Positions 21,934 through 34,065 of a stretch of DNA of 64,000 bases are shown piece after piece. The stretch's first letter is position 1, and the number at the start of each line of letters is the position of its first letter. The stretch covers positions 13,334,501 to 13,398,500 of the forward strand of contig NC_088311.1 in the NCBI RefSeq assembly GCF_910592395.1, given 5' to 3'. The notes beneath the pieces were generated by a model that saw only the letters and a list, made by a program, of their open reading frames with translations, was not told where the DNA came from and made no database searches. A program made the translations under genes and the position numbers. The stretch comes from Lineus longissimus. Taxonomy: Eukaryota; Nemertea; Pilidiophora; Heteronemertea; Lineidae.

Positions 21934-23346
21934 ATGAAATGTCCTGGGGACATTGTGCTCACATGGGAATGACTTGGTGGGAGACAAAATAACAGGGATA
22001 GGTTTTGACTTTGAAGATGCAGAATTTTCAAAATCAAATTTTCAAATCTTCTCCTCGGGAACACCCGTAGGACAACAAGGGAATACCATTTAATTCTAAT
22101 GGAGTGAATGGTTTTGGAGGACAAATTTGTGAAGGGATAAATCTTCTATATATGACTGTGGAGAAAATTGTCTGGGTATAGCTGCAGCATTGAAATGAAA
22201 TGTCCTCGGGTCATTGTGTTCACATGGGGCAATAAAAGACAGGTGCGAACGGATGAATGGTCCTTACTATCACCATCAGTATTAGTATTTCCAATTTATT
22301 TTTATTCAAGTATAAAAGACATGAAAGAAAGAGGGTTGTCATGATTAACATTAACCAACGAGACCTTGAAAAGTAGGTCAAGTGATTCAATGTTCTTCAT
22401 CACAACGTTGAGCTTGATCAGATAAATCTAAGGACATTTCAATAAAAAAATCACACAGTGAAGGTTTCACTGATATAAGACCCACATCGGATTTTATGAC
22501 CTGAAAAATAGGTCATTATGTACCATATTTTCCTGCGTATAAAACACACTGGGGTATAAAGAGATGCCTAATACGAATAGGTGTCTACATATCAAATTTT
22601 AACAGGCTAGGACAAAATGACATTACCGTAACATGCCACTATATTAGTGAAATGTTCGAGTTTGACCTTTGTGACCTTCTTAGAAAAGTAGGTCAAGAGG
22701 TCAAGGTCATGTTTCAAGCACTATGTTAAGATTGATCCGAACAATCCATGACATACATTTGAAGATCACAAAGTGAAGGTTTCTTGATGAGCCACCTTGG
22801 ATTTCATGACTTTGACCTACCTACACCTGGAAAGTAGGTCACATTGTCATAGACCTAAATCTTTGCCAACATGGAGAGATGCCTAATAGGTGTCTACACA
22901 CCAAATTTGAAGAGTCTATGACAAATAATGATGGAACGTGCCACCTTCAACGAAATTTTAAGTTTGACCTCTGTCACCTTGAAAAGTAGGTCAAATCAAA
23001 AACCCCTGTAATATGTCATGTAGTCTTAATGAGGTGTCCAAAGAAAAAATTTCATGCTTCTAGCTATCAGCGTTCATGAGATATTGACAAAATTCGGTTT
23101 TAAAAGATGGCCGTCTATAGCCAAGGAAGTAGGTCAAATTGCAATGATTTTTGGTATGTCAAGTCATGTTGTCATAAGACATCCTCACATAAAGTTTCAA
23201 CTTTGTAGACACAACAGTGAGCAAACGTGCCACCATTGTTGACAGACGACGGACAGACGGCAGACGGACGGACGGACTGACCCTCAGACGACGGATGTGA
23301 CAAGATGTGATGTCATAACTTGTCATAAGCTCACCAAGGTGAGCTA
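21934..23346 (-). mobile_element. Non-autonomous Helentron B2, with two 3' hairpins
   Basis: The right (5') end has hairpin AGCTCACCAAGGTGAGCT plus AA (23328-23347), with (GACG/GACA)-rich DNA at 23240-23280 just inside. The left (3') end motif (hairpin ATGTCC..GGGACAT then TGTGCTCAC) occurs twice, at 21939-21953 and at 22200-22214. The body repeats AGGTCA-containing blocks (22360-23010). It lies in the second intron of the KMT5A-like gene. Confidence 0.65.
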
Positions 23347-23347
23347 A

Positions 23348-23803
23348 AAAGCATCTAATATTACAGTTTTCAATTTTTTCAAAATATTTTTTTGAACAAC
23401 ACAACATTTTCAAAAAGTACGGCCAAAGTAAATATTTTTACTGGATTCTGAGTGTGGAGAAAATCCAGAGTCAACGATATCAGAAAAACTACAAATTAGC
23501 AAAGAATCTAAAATTTTGTGTCTTCACATTCAAGTTTCCTCTCAGAAATGGTGAAAAAATATTAATCAGATCAACACTTCTATCGACAGATCTCGTCATG
23601 CTCCACCATCATGACCATGCCATCTCTTAAGGCCTAGCAGGAGCGACTCAGAATGGCCAAAATTTGTGTGGCCAGAAAAGTAGTCAATGTCACTAAAATG
23701 GGAACTGGGAATTCAAAATTAGATTTGAGTGTTCCACACTGATCTATCCAAAATGAAAAAGATTCAAGTTCAACAAGAGGCTAAAACCTATCTCTATAAA
23801 AAA
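23348..23803. other. Intron DNA between Helentrons B2 and A3
   Basis: About 455 bp of the KMT5A-like gene's second intron. No gene or repeat structure is recognised. Confidence 0.5.
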
Positions 23804-23836
23804 ACAAGAGGCCCAAGGGCCTGGCGCTCAGCTGAG
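23804..23836 (-). other. Helentron A3 3' terminus
   Basis: On the element strand, the subterminal inverted-repeat arm TCAGCTGAGCGCC is followed by a 6-bp-stem hairpin AGGCCCTTGGGCCT and the last bases CTTGT. The same end occurs at 3444, 17334, 46689 and 50116. The hairpin is the presumed replication terminator of the rolling-circle element. Confidence 0.85.
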
Positions 23837-24817
23837 TAAGCAGATACAATTCATAGTTTAGCAGTTTTACTGATACTTTTAGATAGATTTGGCAAGGACT
23901 ATATAGTTACAATAACCATGGATGTTTCAATTTGTCATCTGTGAAAGATGTAAGTGACATCACATGAAGTAATGCAGTGGAGTGCAACATTTCCAATAGA
24001 GCCAGGATCTATGTCACAGTGACACACAGACAGAATTGGTTTTCCTTCTGGTATCAAAATTGAAGTCCTCATACTAGTATGTCCTGAAAAGGTATTTGGA
24101 CACTTACATGATCGTTGTACCGCTGAGCTTGGGTCTGGTGCAATACCAACTTGAAATGGGGGGTTAGTGGATTTAGCAAAGTGTTTGGGATGCCCTGTAT
24201 GTGAAGAAGTAAGATAAAGAGGTGCTTAAGAAAATTAACTTTATTGGTAAAAGATTGACCTGACCTGCAGGCGATTGGAATTTAACAAAGGCTGATTGCA
24301 ATCATGGAGTAAATTATATAAGAATCACTGATTTGGCAAAGATTATTACAAGATGTCAAAATGGAAAGTGATTGTACAGTGTTGGCTGTAGCACCATGTT
24401 AAGTCAGTTGCCTGGTGACTCCAGGAGGAAATTATGAATATGCATTATTATGAAATTATTAAAATCTAAGACCTATTGCATTAGGAACAGACCTACTATT
24501 GACGAAGATAAACAATCATGAATGAGATGGAAGTTTTGCTTTCAAGATCCTTTTTAACATTTTCATGGTCTAACTTGTTTTGCACATTTCCTGGAATCAC
24601 CAAGCAAGGGAATTGAGATGGCGCTGCAGAAAACAATCTGCATAAACTTTCTATACATGTGGTTTGTTTGGCTTGGTCACAAGTGATTTTAATGTAAATA
24701 TGAAATTGAAATCACTTGTTACCAACACAAATGAATGAACAGACTAGAAAAATATTCAAAAAAGTACAAACATACAGGGAAGTATTCTGATATTCATGGA
24801 ATGCTGATTAATAAGTA

Positions 24818-25160
24818 GAGCCTCATAGCCTAGTGGTTAACACTGCTGGCTACCACGCAATAGGGCCCGGGTTCGATCCCGGGGAGAACCCAGGATTGTA
24901 TTTCTGGATGAACCGGCGTGGCTTTCAAGGAACTAAAATTCCTGGCTCTTCACAACATGTACATTAACGTATGAAATACTCGAGGGTCTGTCGGATGAGA
25001 CTAAAAGCCGTGGTCCCTTGTACCTGAGTGTCTATGCCAGGGCAAGTAAAAGATCCTACATAGGTGGACAGTAGCCTATAGTGGACTCCATACCTCCGGC
25101 AAAAATCCAATAGGGTTACGACGCCGGTAATGATATGATAATGATATGATGATGATAAGA
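24818..25160 (+). mobile_element. tRNA-derived SINE
   Basis: The A box TAGCCTAGTGG and a perfect B box GGTTCGATCCC are spaced as in a tRNA promoter (24826-24880). A tRNA-unrelated body and a simple ATGATATG-type tail at 25125-25160 follow. It is inserted in the 3' non-coding part of Helentron A3. Confidence 0.8.
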
Positions 25161-25651
25161 GCATAAAATGTTACAAAACCTGATTACAACATTTATCCAA
25201 GATTTTGAGCATAAAACGTTAAAACAATGATTACAATATTTTTATTTTGAAGAGAAATGTAAGCAAACTACTGTTTTTTTGCCATGAAATAATATGAATA
25301 ATATGAATGAAGTTCTAGTTGTCCAACATGAAATAATATGACAAGAATTACGAATTACAATATTCAATGGCTTCATGATGATGAAATGTTTATGATTATT
25401 TGAACACTTGACTGGTATTTGAAAGTTAACAAAATGTAGAAATGAAGATTAGGACTGAATGGAGATGGTAGGAACAAACACAATACATTTACAAAAAGGG
25501 TAACAGAAATGCGATTCATATTACTAAGAGGATGAGATTGTTGATGCGGCACAATATGTGATAAAATTGAGTACAAGATGTTACACTATACTATTACGAT
25601 GTGTTGAGGACAATAAAATGTCGTAGATTACTTCCAATACATTACTTGTAT

Positions 25652-27418
25652 TCAGAATTTGACAACAACCTTATCAGTGTTGTAGGTGACCGACGCGATT
25701 GATTCCAAATTCAAAATATATTCCTCGATGTCATCTGATTTGATGTCTTTTGTTATGGCAAGTCCTTCTTTTTCCAAGAATTCGATCATGAGGTGATCAG
25801 TGGCAGTAACTGTTATGCGAACTTTGTCTTCAGTTGTCAAGAGCAATTTAGCCCTTATATTTTGGCGCAATTTTGTTGTCAGCTGACGCATATTGCAATT
25901 AGTGCATTTTACTGTGTGGTGTTCCGCCATTGCAGATGGTACAACGTGCTTGCACGTCATACAGGTTTTTTTCAATGTGACGCTGACTTGATCAATCGAC
26001 GGCCTTGTTATTGTTTGCAAATCGCTGTTTTGTTCCTGTTTGTCTTTACTATCAACAATGCCTGTGATTGGAGGGCGTTCCTCAATTGTTGTGTGGTTGA
26101 AAGTACTTTTTGATTTTCAAATTCCCACACTCTCAATTCCTTGAATTCATAGGTTTTGTTCAGTTCAGTGAGTGGGATTAACTTTTCCCACAAGCTGAGG
26201 TGAGCTGAATCTGTGGCATCTGCAATTTGGATAACTTTCAGGTCCAGTTCTTGTCCCCGAACTTCTTTAGGGAAGGTTTCCTTAATGACTTGTACTGTGG
26301 TGGCTGTGACATTCACCTGAAATATATCATATAAAGGATGTTAGTTTCGAGCATTTACATGTTGATTTTTGAATAGTTTTATGGGCAAGTCTGAATATGG
26401 AGTGTCATATTAGTGTTGCAGCTGGAATTCCTTGTTTTTAATAATTCACTGATTTAGCAATTTTACCTGCTTTTACATGATGAAGGACTTTACAGTACAT
26501 GTGTAATTGTGGTCACAATTAGTGTTTATTTTTTTATTTTACTTGATAATGATACAGACATCCAGCACTTACTTTGCTAGAAATCTTCTGGTCACTCAAT
26601 TCGTTCAGTTGGATGGATGGCGTAGTTTGTAATTTTGGACGCTTTGGTTTGAAGTTTAAGGTGTGGTTTTCGATTGACATTTGGGTATCGTATGTAATCA
26701 TTAGATTCTTTAGGGAATCGTCTTTCAGACTCTTTGTGAGACTTGCATTCGTGAGCTTTACTGGGCTTCTGAAACGAAAAGGAGAGACTGTATAAGTTAT
26801 CTAGTCATGACAATGTTAAATTGTTTGTTTCCAAGTTTTGCTTGGACTTTTGTTTGGAAGGCAGTTCATGTTAAGCTTTTTCTTACTGCATTGCACAGTC
26901 CAGAATGCCATGTTTCTTATTGCAGGATGAATTCCTAAGCACCAAATGTGCATAGTTTGAGCACAATGGCCCTTGGGTGTTTCATGTACTAAATGATGGC
27001 AGCAATTTACTCGGACCCTGACTGATTTTTGTCATGACAGTTGTTTAACAGACATTTTGACAATTTAGGTGTAGGTTTTACTGCACATGTAGTTTCTAAT
27101 AGTATGAGATTGTGCACGTTGAAAGAGAGATGCAATCACTTAGTTGGATTTGTGATAGATCAACTAGCAAGATGGCAATTTTAGGAGTGGAGTAGAAACT
27201 TACTTTTGTTCTTCTGCTTTCCGGAATTGGTTATGTAGTTTTGGTTGGAAACAGACAATGTCCATATAAAAATTCTTATTGGTTTGTGCCACAGCATTGA
27301 AATAGTCTTTATTTGAACGACTAGTCTTTATGGGGCTTGTATTATGAATGAAAACTTCTTCGTTTACTTTGGGATGGTCATCGTATCGTTTTCGTTTACC
27401 ATCATTAGATGATGCCAT
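25652..27418 (-). CDS. RPA-like single-strand DNA-binding protein (3 exons)
   Basis: Exon 1 27204-27418 starts MASSNDGKRKRYDDHP. Exon 2 is 26573-26768 and exon 3 is 25652-26316. Both introns are GT-AG (GTAAGT donors, TTTCAG acceptors) and the phases agree (2 then 0), so the model is well supported. Exon 3 has an OB-fold-like stretch (VTATTVQVIKETFPKEVRG, LDLKVIQIADATDSAHLSLW) and a four-Cys zinc ribbon (CMTCKHV...CTNC), the layout of an RPA70 C-terminal region. A single frameshift near 26085-26095 splits exon 3. Replication protein A homologs are accessory proteins of several Helitron groups, presumably protecting the single-stranded intermediate. It lies downstream of RepHel on the same strand and is a separate transcription unit or spliced downstream ORF. 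Confidence 0.75.
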
Positions 27419-27508
27419 GATGAAGATTTGGAGATATCTGAAATGAGAGGAAATAATGTTGTAAGAAACAGGAAATTCTCTTTGTGTGGATTTTAAGTTG
27501 TGCAACAA

Positions 27509-28643
27509 AGCTTCTTTGTAAGATAGTTGATTAAACCTGAAGGAAGAAGTTATAAAGTCTAATGGCTAAAAAGGAAAGGTCTTGAACATTTTCAATAATT
27601 ACATGATTTTTGCACTTTCACGTTATTCTTTGTTCCAGTAAACTTTTCTCTGCCACCAATGCCTGCTATGAAAGTATTGTGTCCATAAGTCCATGATATT
27701 GTGTCAATAAGTCCACGAGATTGATAATGTTAATGTTTTTGTAGTTCATCGTTTTGAATCCTGATATCCCATGATTTGAATTGATGTCCATCACTCGCAA
27801 GAATTAAATTCTAATGTTTTTGTAGTAGATCCTTTGAATCCTGATAGTGCCTTATTCTGAATTGATATCCATTAGTCTTGTATTCATAAGAATTAAATGT
27901 CCAAGTGTTTAATTGAATGTTGTCACGCCCAACCCCTCTACCCACCCCCCCTTCTATTTTGCCATTATGTTCAAGTTGCAGCTCCAGTAGTAATTTTGTT
28001 GTAGCTGCAGGCGGTGGACAACTATGGTACTGGATAATTATGGTACTTGATAATTTTATTTGGAATGTTTATCATGGATTTTGTATTATTGTATTGAAAT
28101 GTTTTTTTTTTACAGCTGGTGGATGGAGGATAAGGAGTATTGTTTTAATAATTTGATTTTGGTCCATGAGGTTTCTTTTTCGGTTCTTCCCCACTCATTA
28201 TGGATCGGTTATAATATTTATATATTTTTCTGTTATAATATTTATACATTGTATTTTAACTGTAGAGACTCAAGGTTAGGTTTGAAAATTACATCTAGTA
28301 CAGTAGTCTGTTCTGATGGAACATGAGTGATCCAGACTGCAGTGACTTTGTTTTCAGGCACTCATTTGAGTTTGTCCACCATTAAGAGGCTAAAATCAAT
28401 TGAGGAGGGAAAAAATTGTCTACCTGACATCAACAACTGAGCACTTATAAACATGTAATACCAGTGAGTTACAAGCCTCTTGGAGTCCACCTAAACAATT
28501 TCAGGTGTGCAAAAAAACACTCGCCTGATTTTTTAAAAGGCAGTCACTGTTGACCTATCCTAATTTGGTCCACCTTCCCCCCCCCATCCTCCCAGTCCAC
28601 CTTCCTCTTCTGAATTATTATTTTCTTGTAAATTATTATATTA
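27509..28643. other. Spacer between RPA and RepHel genes of the Helentron
   Basis: About 1.1 kb, AT-rich, with no frame of note. It contains repeats of TTGAATCCTGAT/TGAATTGATATCCAT (27755-27880) and TATAATATTTATA repeats (28210-28250). The latter lies between the genes and could include the RPA promoter (inference only). Confidence 0.5.
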
Positions 28644-29340
28644 CTATTGAATATTTGGAAGGCCTATAAGTACTATTTTATGGTCTGACCATGTTGATTC
28701 TATTGTTGATGTAATAAGATTGGTTTGATTGTAAAAGACCATGTCAATTTGTGAATCATAATCAGTTGTAATTTCGTTGATGAATTGTTTACATCCTAAT
28801 ATATTAGAAACTTTTTGCAAATGTAATTTATTTTTGCCATTCCAAATGTCAAAGTTGAAATCACCAACGACAAGTAAAGGTTTTGTAAGATCTATTTCTG
28901 ATGCAATTGTTTGAAGCTTTGCACACAATTCTGTAAGTGAACACAAAGGCGACTTGTACAAGCAGATGATTTGGAGGAAGAGCATGGATTTTGACAAAGA
29001 AATGCAGGTGGCTTCGAAGTTTGGAGTTGATACACGTTGAACTGTACAGAACTGAGAAAGAGGAGCTGATATATATATAGCCAAACCATGTGGTGGTCTT
29101 CTTGCAGTAGTTGTATTAAGTTGATCATTTCGAAAGAGATGAAAGTTTGGGATGTCAAAAGTATCATTGGTGTCTGTGGCAACAAGACGAGATTCTGCTA
29201 CAAGTAGTATGTCTGCAGCCATCATATGGTGATCAGCAGATATATCATTCATATGAAGATTTAAGGATCTTGTATTGTGGAATATTAATTTCAGATAGTC
29301 TTGTTCAAGTACTGACGGTAAGGTGTAATTGAACTTTAAG
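28644..29340 (-). pseudogene. Helentron polyprotein: APE-type endonuclease domain
   Basis: The frame 29744-28644 first holds the helicase end (KAQGYSLKEVVVHM, YVALSRVTNINGLF), then the endonuclease. Seen catalytic signatures: FHN (N157), VAES (E184), VGDFNFD (D295, N297), QIDMVF (D334) and WSDHKIVL (S353-D354-H355). All APE/EEP positions expected of a functional nuclease are present, so this domain is intact even though the polyprotein is not. In Helentrons this domain follows the helicase. Its source is thought to be a non-LTR retrotransposon nuclease. Confidence 0.9.
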
Positions 29341-29655
29341 CGAGATTCGTGTCTGAGTCTATCCATTTCTTCGGTAACAACTGAGTCAGTACCTATTTTG
29401 TCTTCTTGTAAATTCAAAATGAATAAGCCATTGATATTTGTAACTCTGCTCAATGCAACATAGTGTACATGGTTGATTTTTCTACGTAAGGTCATGTGAA
29501 CAACGACTTCTTTTAGGGAATAACCTTGTGCTTTCCAGATAGTTTTTGAGGCTCCAATTGTTAATGGAAATTGAGTCCTTGTAACCGGTGTGTAGCTCTT
29601 GCCATGGTAAAATGTGCGTTTTACGGCGAAAATGGGAGTCCAGTCTCTTGGGGTA

Positions 29656-31527
29656 TCAGTTGAAAAGAATGATTTGTAAGTAGATCGTAGTTTTTCCAAC
29701 TTCTGGATCTTGGAACAATACCCAAAGAATTGCAGGTCGCTCAAAATTATTCATATATTGGATTCTTTTCATTTCACACATGGTTCCATTAGTCAACCCA
29801 TCACTAATATTTACATTGCATGTGATCATGTAAGGCAAGCCAACTGCTACTGACAGTTCATTTACTAGGCCAGCTGTTACAGAAGGGTCATCAGGAATAC
29901 GTTCAATAATGGTTTGTTTGACTTGATCACTAAAATCACTTATTACTGTGTCAACAGGTTTGACAATGATTTTTTCAGATGATACGTGATCAAAGATGAA
30001 TTGGTTGTGTGTTGATACATTAGCTCTTGTACAGTACAAGTGTAATGCATTTTTCGGATAATTAGGATCATCTTTGGAAATTACTCTCGAGTTTAATGTT
30101 TCAATGTCATCTTTTGTGTGTTTGCCTTCTCTTAAACGATTGAGCAGTTGTGCAAAATCCATGTCATCTTTTTGGTGCATAATTTTGGTTAGTTCAAACA
30201 TCTCGAAATGGCATTCATTTTCATTTTCAGCGTTATTAGAATAGGTCTGATTTGGTTCATTATCATTACTAGTATCGAATTGTTCACCAGTCCACAAATT
30301 GGTTGCTAAATCTCTATAATCAACCTTTTCTCTTTTGGCTTGATCTGAGAAAATCCACTTGTCCATAACTGGTTGCAGTTGGTACAGATCTCCGAAAGTA
30401 ATGACATGAATGCCACCAAATGGCTCTTTATTACCTTTTAGTTCTTGTAATCTAAGAGATAGGAATTGGAACATATTTCGCCCGACCATACTGATTTCAT
30501 CAATGATGAGAACAGATAGATTTCTGTAATATGTTATGTATTTTTCACTCAGATTATTTGGTAACTTAGTGTATTTCAAGCCTTGGTTTGGTAAAATATG
30601 GAAAGCTGTGTGCAGGGTGGTGCCACGAATATTGTATGCTGCCGTTCCAGTTGGAGCAGTTAGTAGAACACGACAATGTTCAGGGTCATCGCCTGCATTC
30701 GTAGATAAACAACGGAGTAGACTTTGATGAATAGCTTTAATAGAAACACTTTTGCCTACACCAGCACCACCTGTGACAAATAAGTGTAATTGTTTAGATG
30801 ACGTTTTAATATGTTTCAATACATGTTTGAAGATGTCACGCTGTTTCCTATTTAAATCTCTCACCAATTTGTGGTATTCTTCATCAGATATTCTACCTGG
30901 TAGTTTATCAAAGTGGTGTGATTCTTTTTGAGGATGAAGTCCAATGTCAACCCCTATATCGTAAGTTCTCATTTGTTCACTGTTTGCAGGATTGAAGAAA
31001 GCTAATTCTGGACAATCATGAACTGTTTGATCAGCATCTTGAGTTTCTGTGTGCATGTTGCCTGGTGCAATGCCATCAAACAATTGTGATTCAGTTTCAG
31101 CTCTTTTTGCAGCTTCATCAAGGATGTCAGCCATGTGTTCATATTGCTTTCTTTTGATATCGATTATGGATTTATTGGCATTATAATGGGCATAATGTGT
31201 GCTATGGCCACCAAGTAAATCTGAGGTTTCATTTCTCCACGGCATGAAGAGAAGAATTCTTTCTCGGTAACAGTTTTCAGGATCAGTGCTTACATTGTAT
31301 CGCACATATCTAATGACTTTTGGGTTCTTTTTCAATTTATAGACAACACCACTGTTTGTAGTGAAGTTTACTTCATTTTGATCATTATCAGCTTGCAAAT
31401 TTTCAGTGTCAGGGTTAATCAAGTCTTCATCAATATCGTCTAAATTATCTTCGAATGGGTCATTATTTTGTTTTGGATAAGTAATATTGAGTTTTGAGGC
31501 ATAATCTGCTAAACACCAATTTTCCAA
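29656..31527 (-). pseudogene. Helentron polyprotein: PIF1-family helicase domain
   Basis: 623 codons in one frame. Walker A is GGAGVGKS (253-260), Walker B is LIIDEISMVG (340-349), and FGDLYQLQPV (378-387) and the C-terminal GLPYMITCNVNISDG/GTMCEM block typical of PIF1/RRM3 follow. The last motif (QGYS, YVALSR) lies in the overlapping frame 29744-28644, so a frameshift falls between about 29660 and 29740. The first 150 residues are acidic linker. The helicase would unwind the displaced strand during rolling-circle transposition. A stop or frameshift near 31528-31546 separates it from Rep. Confidence 0.92.
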
Positions 31528-31545
31528 CTGTTTTGGTCTAGTACT

Positions 31546-32095
31546 CTATCTTGATATTATATTACCCACTTTGATATCAGTTGAATTTGGAGGAAGTTTT
31601 TCTAATTCAGCGGTACTCTTGATTAAAAAAGTACGATCATCAGGTTGTGCTGTTGGAAGGAATATAACATCACGTGTTGCTTTAGTTAGGGGTAATTGCA
31701 TGACGAGATAAGCAGATTCTTGAGCAGATATTTCACACGCATTCAGAAATTTGTTTCCAATTTGTCGAACTTGCTGGCGTAAATTGTTGTTTCCATTTCT
31801 TGCTTCTGTACAAGCGTTGTGTAATAAATTACTCATGCCACGAGCTGATTTGCTGACATAGGACACTATATATGTTGCACAAGCAAATGCATCCAAAACA
31901 AACTGGATATCATGTTTGGCTTTCCAAACATTTACTAATGATTTCATAGGCATTTACTCGGATTTCTGATGGCTCTCGTTTCAAAAAGACTTTGGGTCCA
32001 TTGATTGATGTCCTGAGAGCAGAATAATATTCATCCTCGGATAATTCTAATTTCTCTAGAAATTCATTGAAGGATATATCTGAACCATCTCCCAT
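31546..32095 (-). pseudogene. Helentron polyprotein: Rep domain, catalytic tyrosine region
   Basis: The frame 31953-31546 contains NVWKAKHDIQFVLDAFACA followed by TYIVSYVSKSARG. This has two tyrosines four residues apart (Y28, Y32) and a Lys, the Y2 motif of Helitron Rep. The preceding piece, EFLEKLELSEDEYYSALRTS...PSEIRVNAY, is in the frame 32095-31910. A frameshift near 31960 separates them, and another near 32103 separates this from the HUH part. The tyrosines nick and covalently hold DNA ends. Confidence 0.85.
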
Positions 32096-32100
32096 TGCGT

Positions 32101-33326
32101 TTATTCAGCGGTTATTTTGGTGTAATTTGATTTGTGTTTAGCAATGTCCTCTGGTTCTATTTCAAATGGGCGCAAGATTTTTGTGGCAGGCATCGGTGGC
32201 AGAGGAAAGTTGAAGCGACAAATTGCTTTTCCATTTTTTCGACATGTCATACTGTGCTTATGTAGTTGGAGTTGAATGAAGGCTACATCAGATGTATGAG
32301 AAAGTGAACACGTTACGTATTGGTCTATGAATTTGACTAGATCTTCATCAGAGTCTATATCAAATTGCGGTGCATTTGCAATCCACATTAGCATATGAAT
32401 GTGTGGGCTTCCTCTTTGTTGCATTTCTACACGGTAGAAGTAATCTGTTACTTTGCCAATGGGATTATGAGGACTTAACAATACAGTGTGAAGAAAAGTA
32501 TGGATTCGATGATCAAAGAATCTCACACAAGTAACAGGATCTGATTTAATCAAGTCGCACTTTTTGGTCCAATTGAAATCAAGTATTTCATTGTCTGAAT
32601 AGGTTTTGTTATCCAACAAATTCCCCAGAGTACGAAGAAGGTCAATCCATCTTGTTTCAGCAGCAGATAGTGATATAAACCAAGTGGGCAAACCCAATTG
32701 TCTTATCAGTGCAAAGAGTTCCTTTTTTTTAGCTTCAAAATATGGTGGCGAACTTCTTATAGTTCTGAAGATTCGGTATCCTTCATCTAATCTGGTTATT
32801 TCATTTACAACAGTAGCATTCAGTAAATCACTAGCGTGATACGTTTTACCTTGTGTTTTACATCGTCGCATAGCCAGTTGAACTTTATCTGAAATTTGCT
32901 TGATTTGCAGCTTTTTCATTTTGTAGAAAAGGTTTGGCACTGATTTAGCCACTCTTCTATCTGCAGCTCTGAGTTCCCATTTACATATGTCACTATAATG
33001 AACAGGAACTTTACGTTCTTTACTATCTGGGCGTCTCTGTCCAATAAATATACATGGAAAGCAGAGGTATTCAGAATCTTTATCTTGGAACAAGCCAAGT
33101 GGCCTCTGATTTTCACCTGGTGCAAATGAATATACATAGGTATTGGATATTTCAGGTTCATCTAGTAAAGTATCAAGATTGCCTGCTGGATCATCTTGGA
33201 TTTCTTCAAAATGATCATCAGGGTTATATTGTTCAGCTTCTTCAAATTCTTTAACAAGCGTGTCAACATCAATGGAACTGTCTGGATTATCGTTAGTGTC
33301 AAAAACTGGACTCTCCTCTTCAAGTT
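32101..33326 (-). pseudogene. Helentron polyprotein: HUH endonuclease (Helitron_like_N) region
   Basis: The frame 33093-32101 and its in-frame extension up to about 33326 (EEVQDDPAGNLD-like acidic linker, then YVYSFAPGENQRPLG). Motifs: EYLCFPCIFIGQ, PTWFISLSAAETRWIDL (residues 136-152) and the metal-binding QQRGSPHIHMLMWI with H231-I-H233. This is the HUH nuclease that pairs with the Y2 tyrosines. The frame is open for over 1.2 kb. Frameshifts lie at both ends (about 33345 and 32103). Confidence 0.9.
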
Positions 33327-34065
33327 CTACAACTTCAGCAGGGAAACTTTGAAGCCACCCATCACTGTCAAATTGGCATTTTTATATAATTCACTATTGT
33401 TCATCAGATAATGCAGTGCAGTTATGATTACAGCAGGACGTACATTCTGTGTAGTCACCGCATGTGTATAGGATAGCTTTCGTTTTAATTTTATTGGAAT
33501 TGTGCATGTTTTATCAAATGTTCTTGGAAGTGAATTGACTGTAGTTTCCACATCTGTTGGAACGTTGACTACTGATCCTTTCATGGATAATTGTGAGCCT
33601 CTTGGTAACTGTCGTATTTGCATGAATGGTATTCTCAAAGCAATCAATCGCTCTTCAAGTTGAAATAGATTATGTAATTCAGGTGGCGTGGCTGGAAATT
33701 TCATTCCATTTGCAACAGCTAGTTTTTTGGACTTTACCAGATTTTAAAGAATCTATGCATGTATTACAAAGCCACCGTTTCCCATCTACAGATGTTTTTT
33801 CTGTCAAAAGACTTTCAATGAAATCAGAGTCAAAGTGCTTAGGCCAGGATTCAGAGGATTTTACTGAATGTCGAAACCATGTTTGGTGACAGCAGCTGCA
33901 GATGTAAATAGGACCATTGGCAGTCGATTCAAAAAATAGATCAATATTGTCTTTTAATGTTGCGCCATATTTCTTCTTTTGATAGGAAGAGAGATCATTA
34001 CTTAATTCAGGAACAAGTTGACAATTTTGTAGGGTTTGGACATTTTGTTCATTAGATTTTTTTTT
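33327..34065 (-). pseudogene. Helentron polyprotein: DUF6570-like and zinc-binding region
   Basis: The frame 33704-33327 reads PPELHNLFQLEERLIALRIP, then FMQIRQLPRGSQ, VNVPTDV, LPRTFD and a NVRPAVIITALHYL-like segment, as in the domain upstream of Rep in many Helitron proteins. The part upstream in another frame (33705-34050) has ICSCCHQTWF and WLCNTCIDSLKSGK, two CxxC pairs. Frameshifts fall near 33730 (run of A) and near 34060-34070 (run of 11 A). Role: unknown, probably part of Rep DNA recognition. Confidence 0.75.

Noticed and set aside
24818-24890. Possible tRNA gene (A and B boxes)
   Set aside because: No paired acceptor or anticodon stems, a unique tail follows, and a truncated sibling exists at 21165-21340. 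A SINE explains it better.
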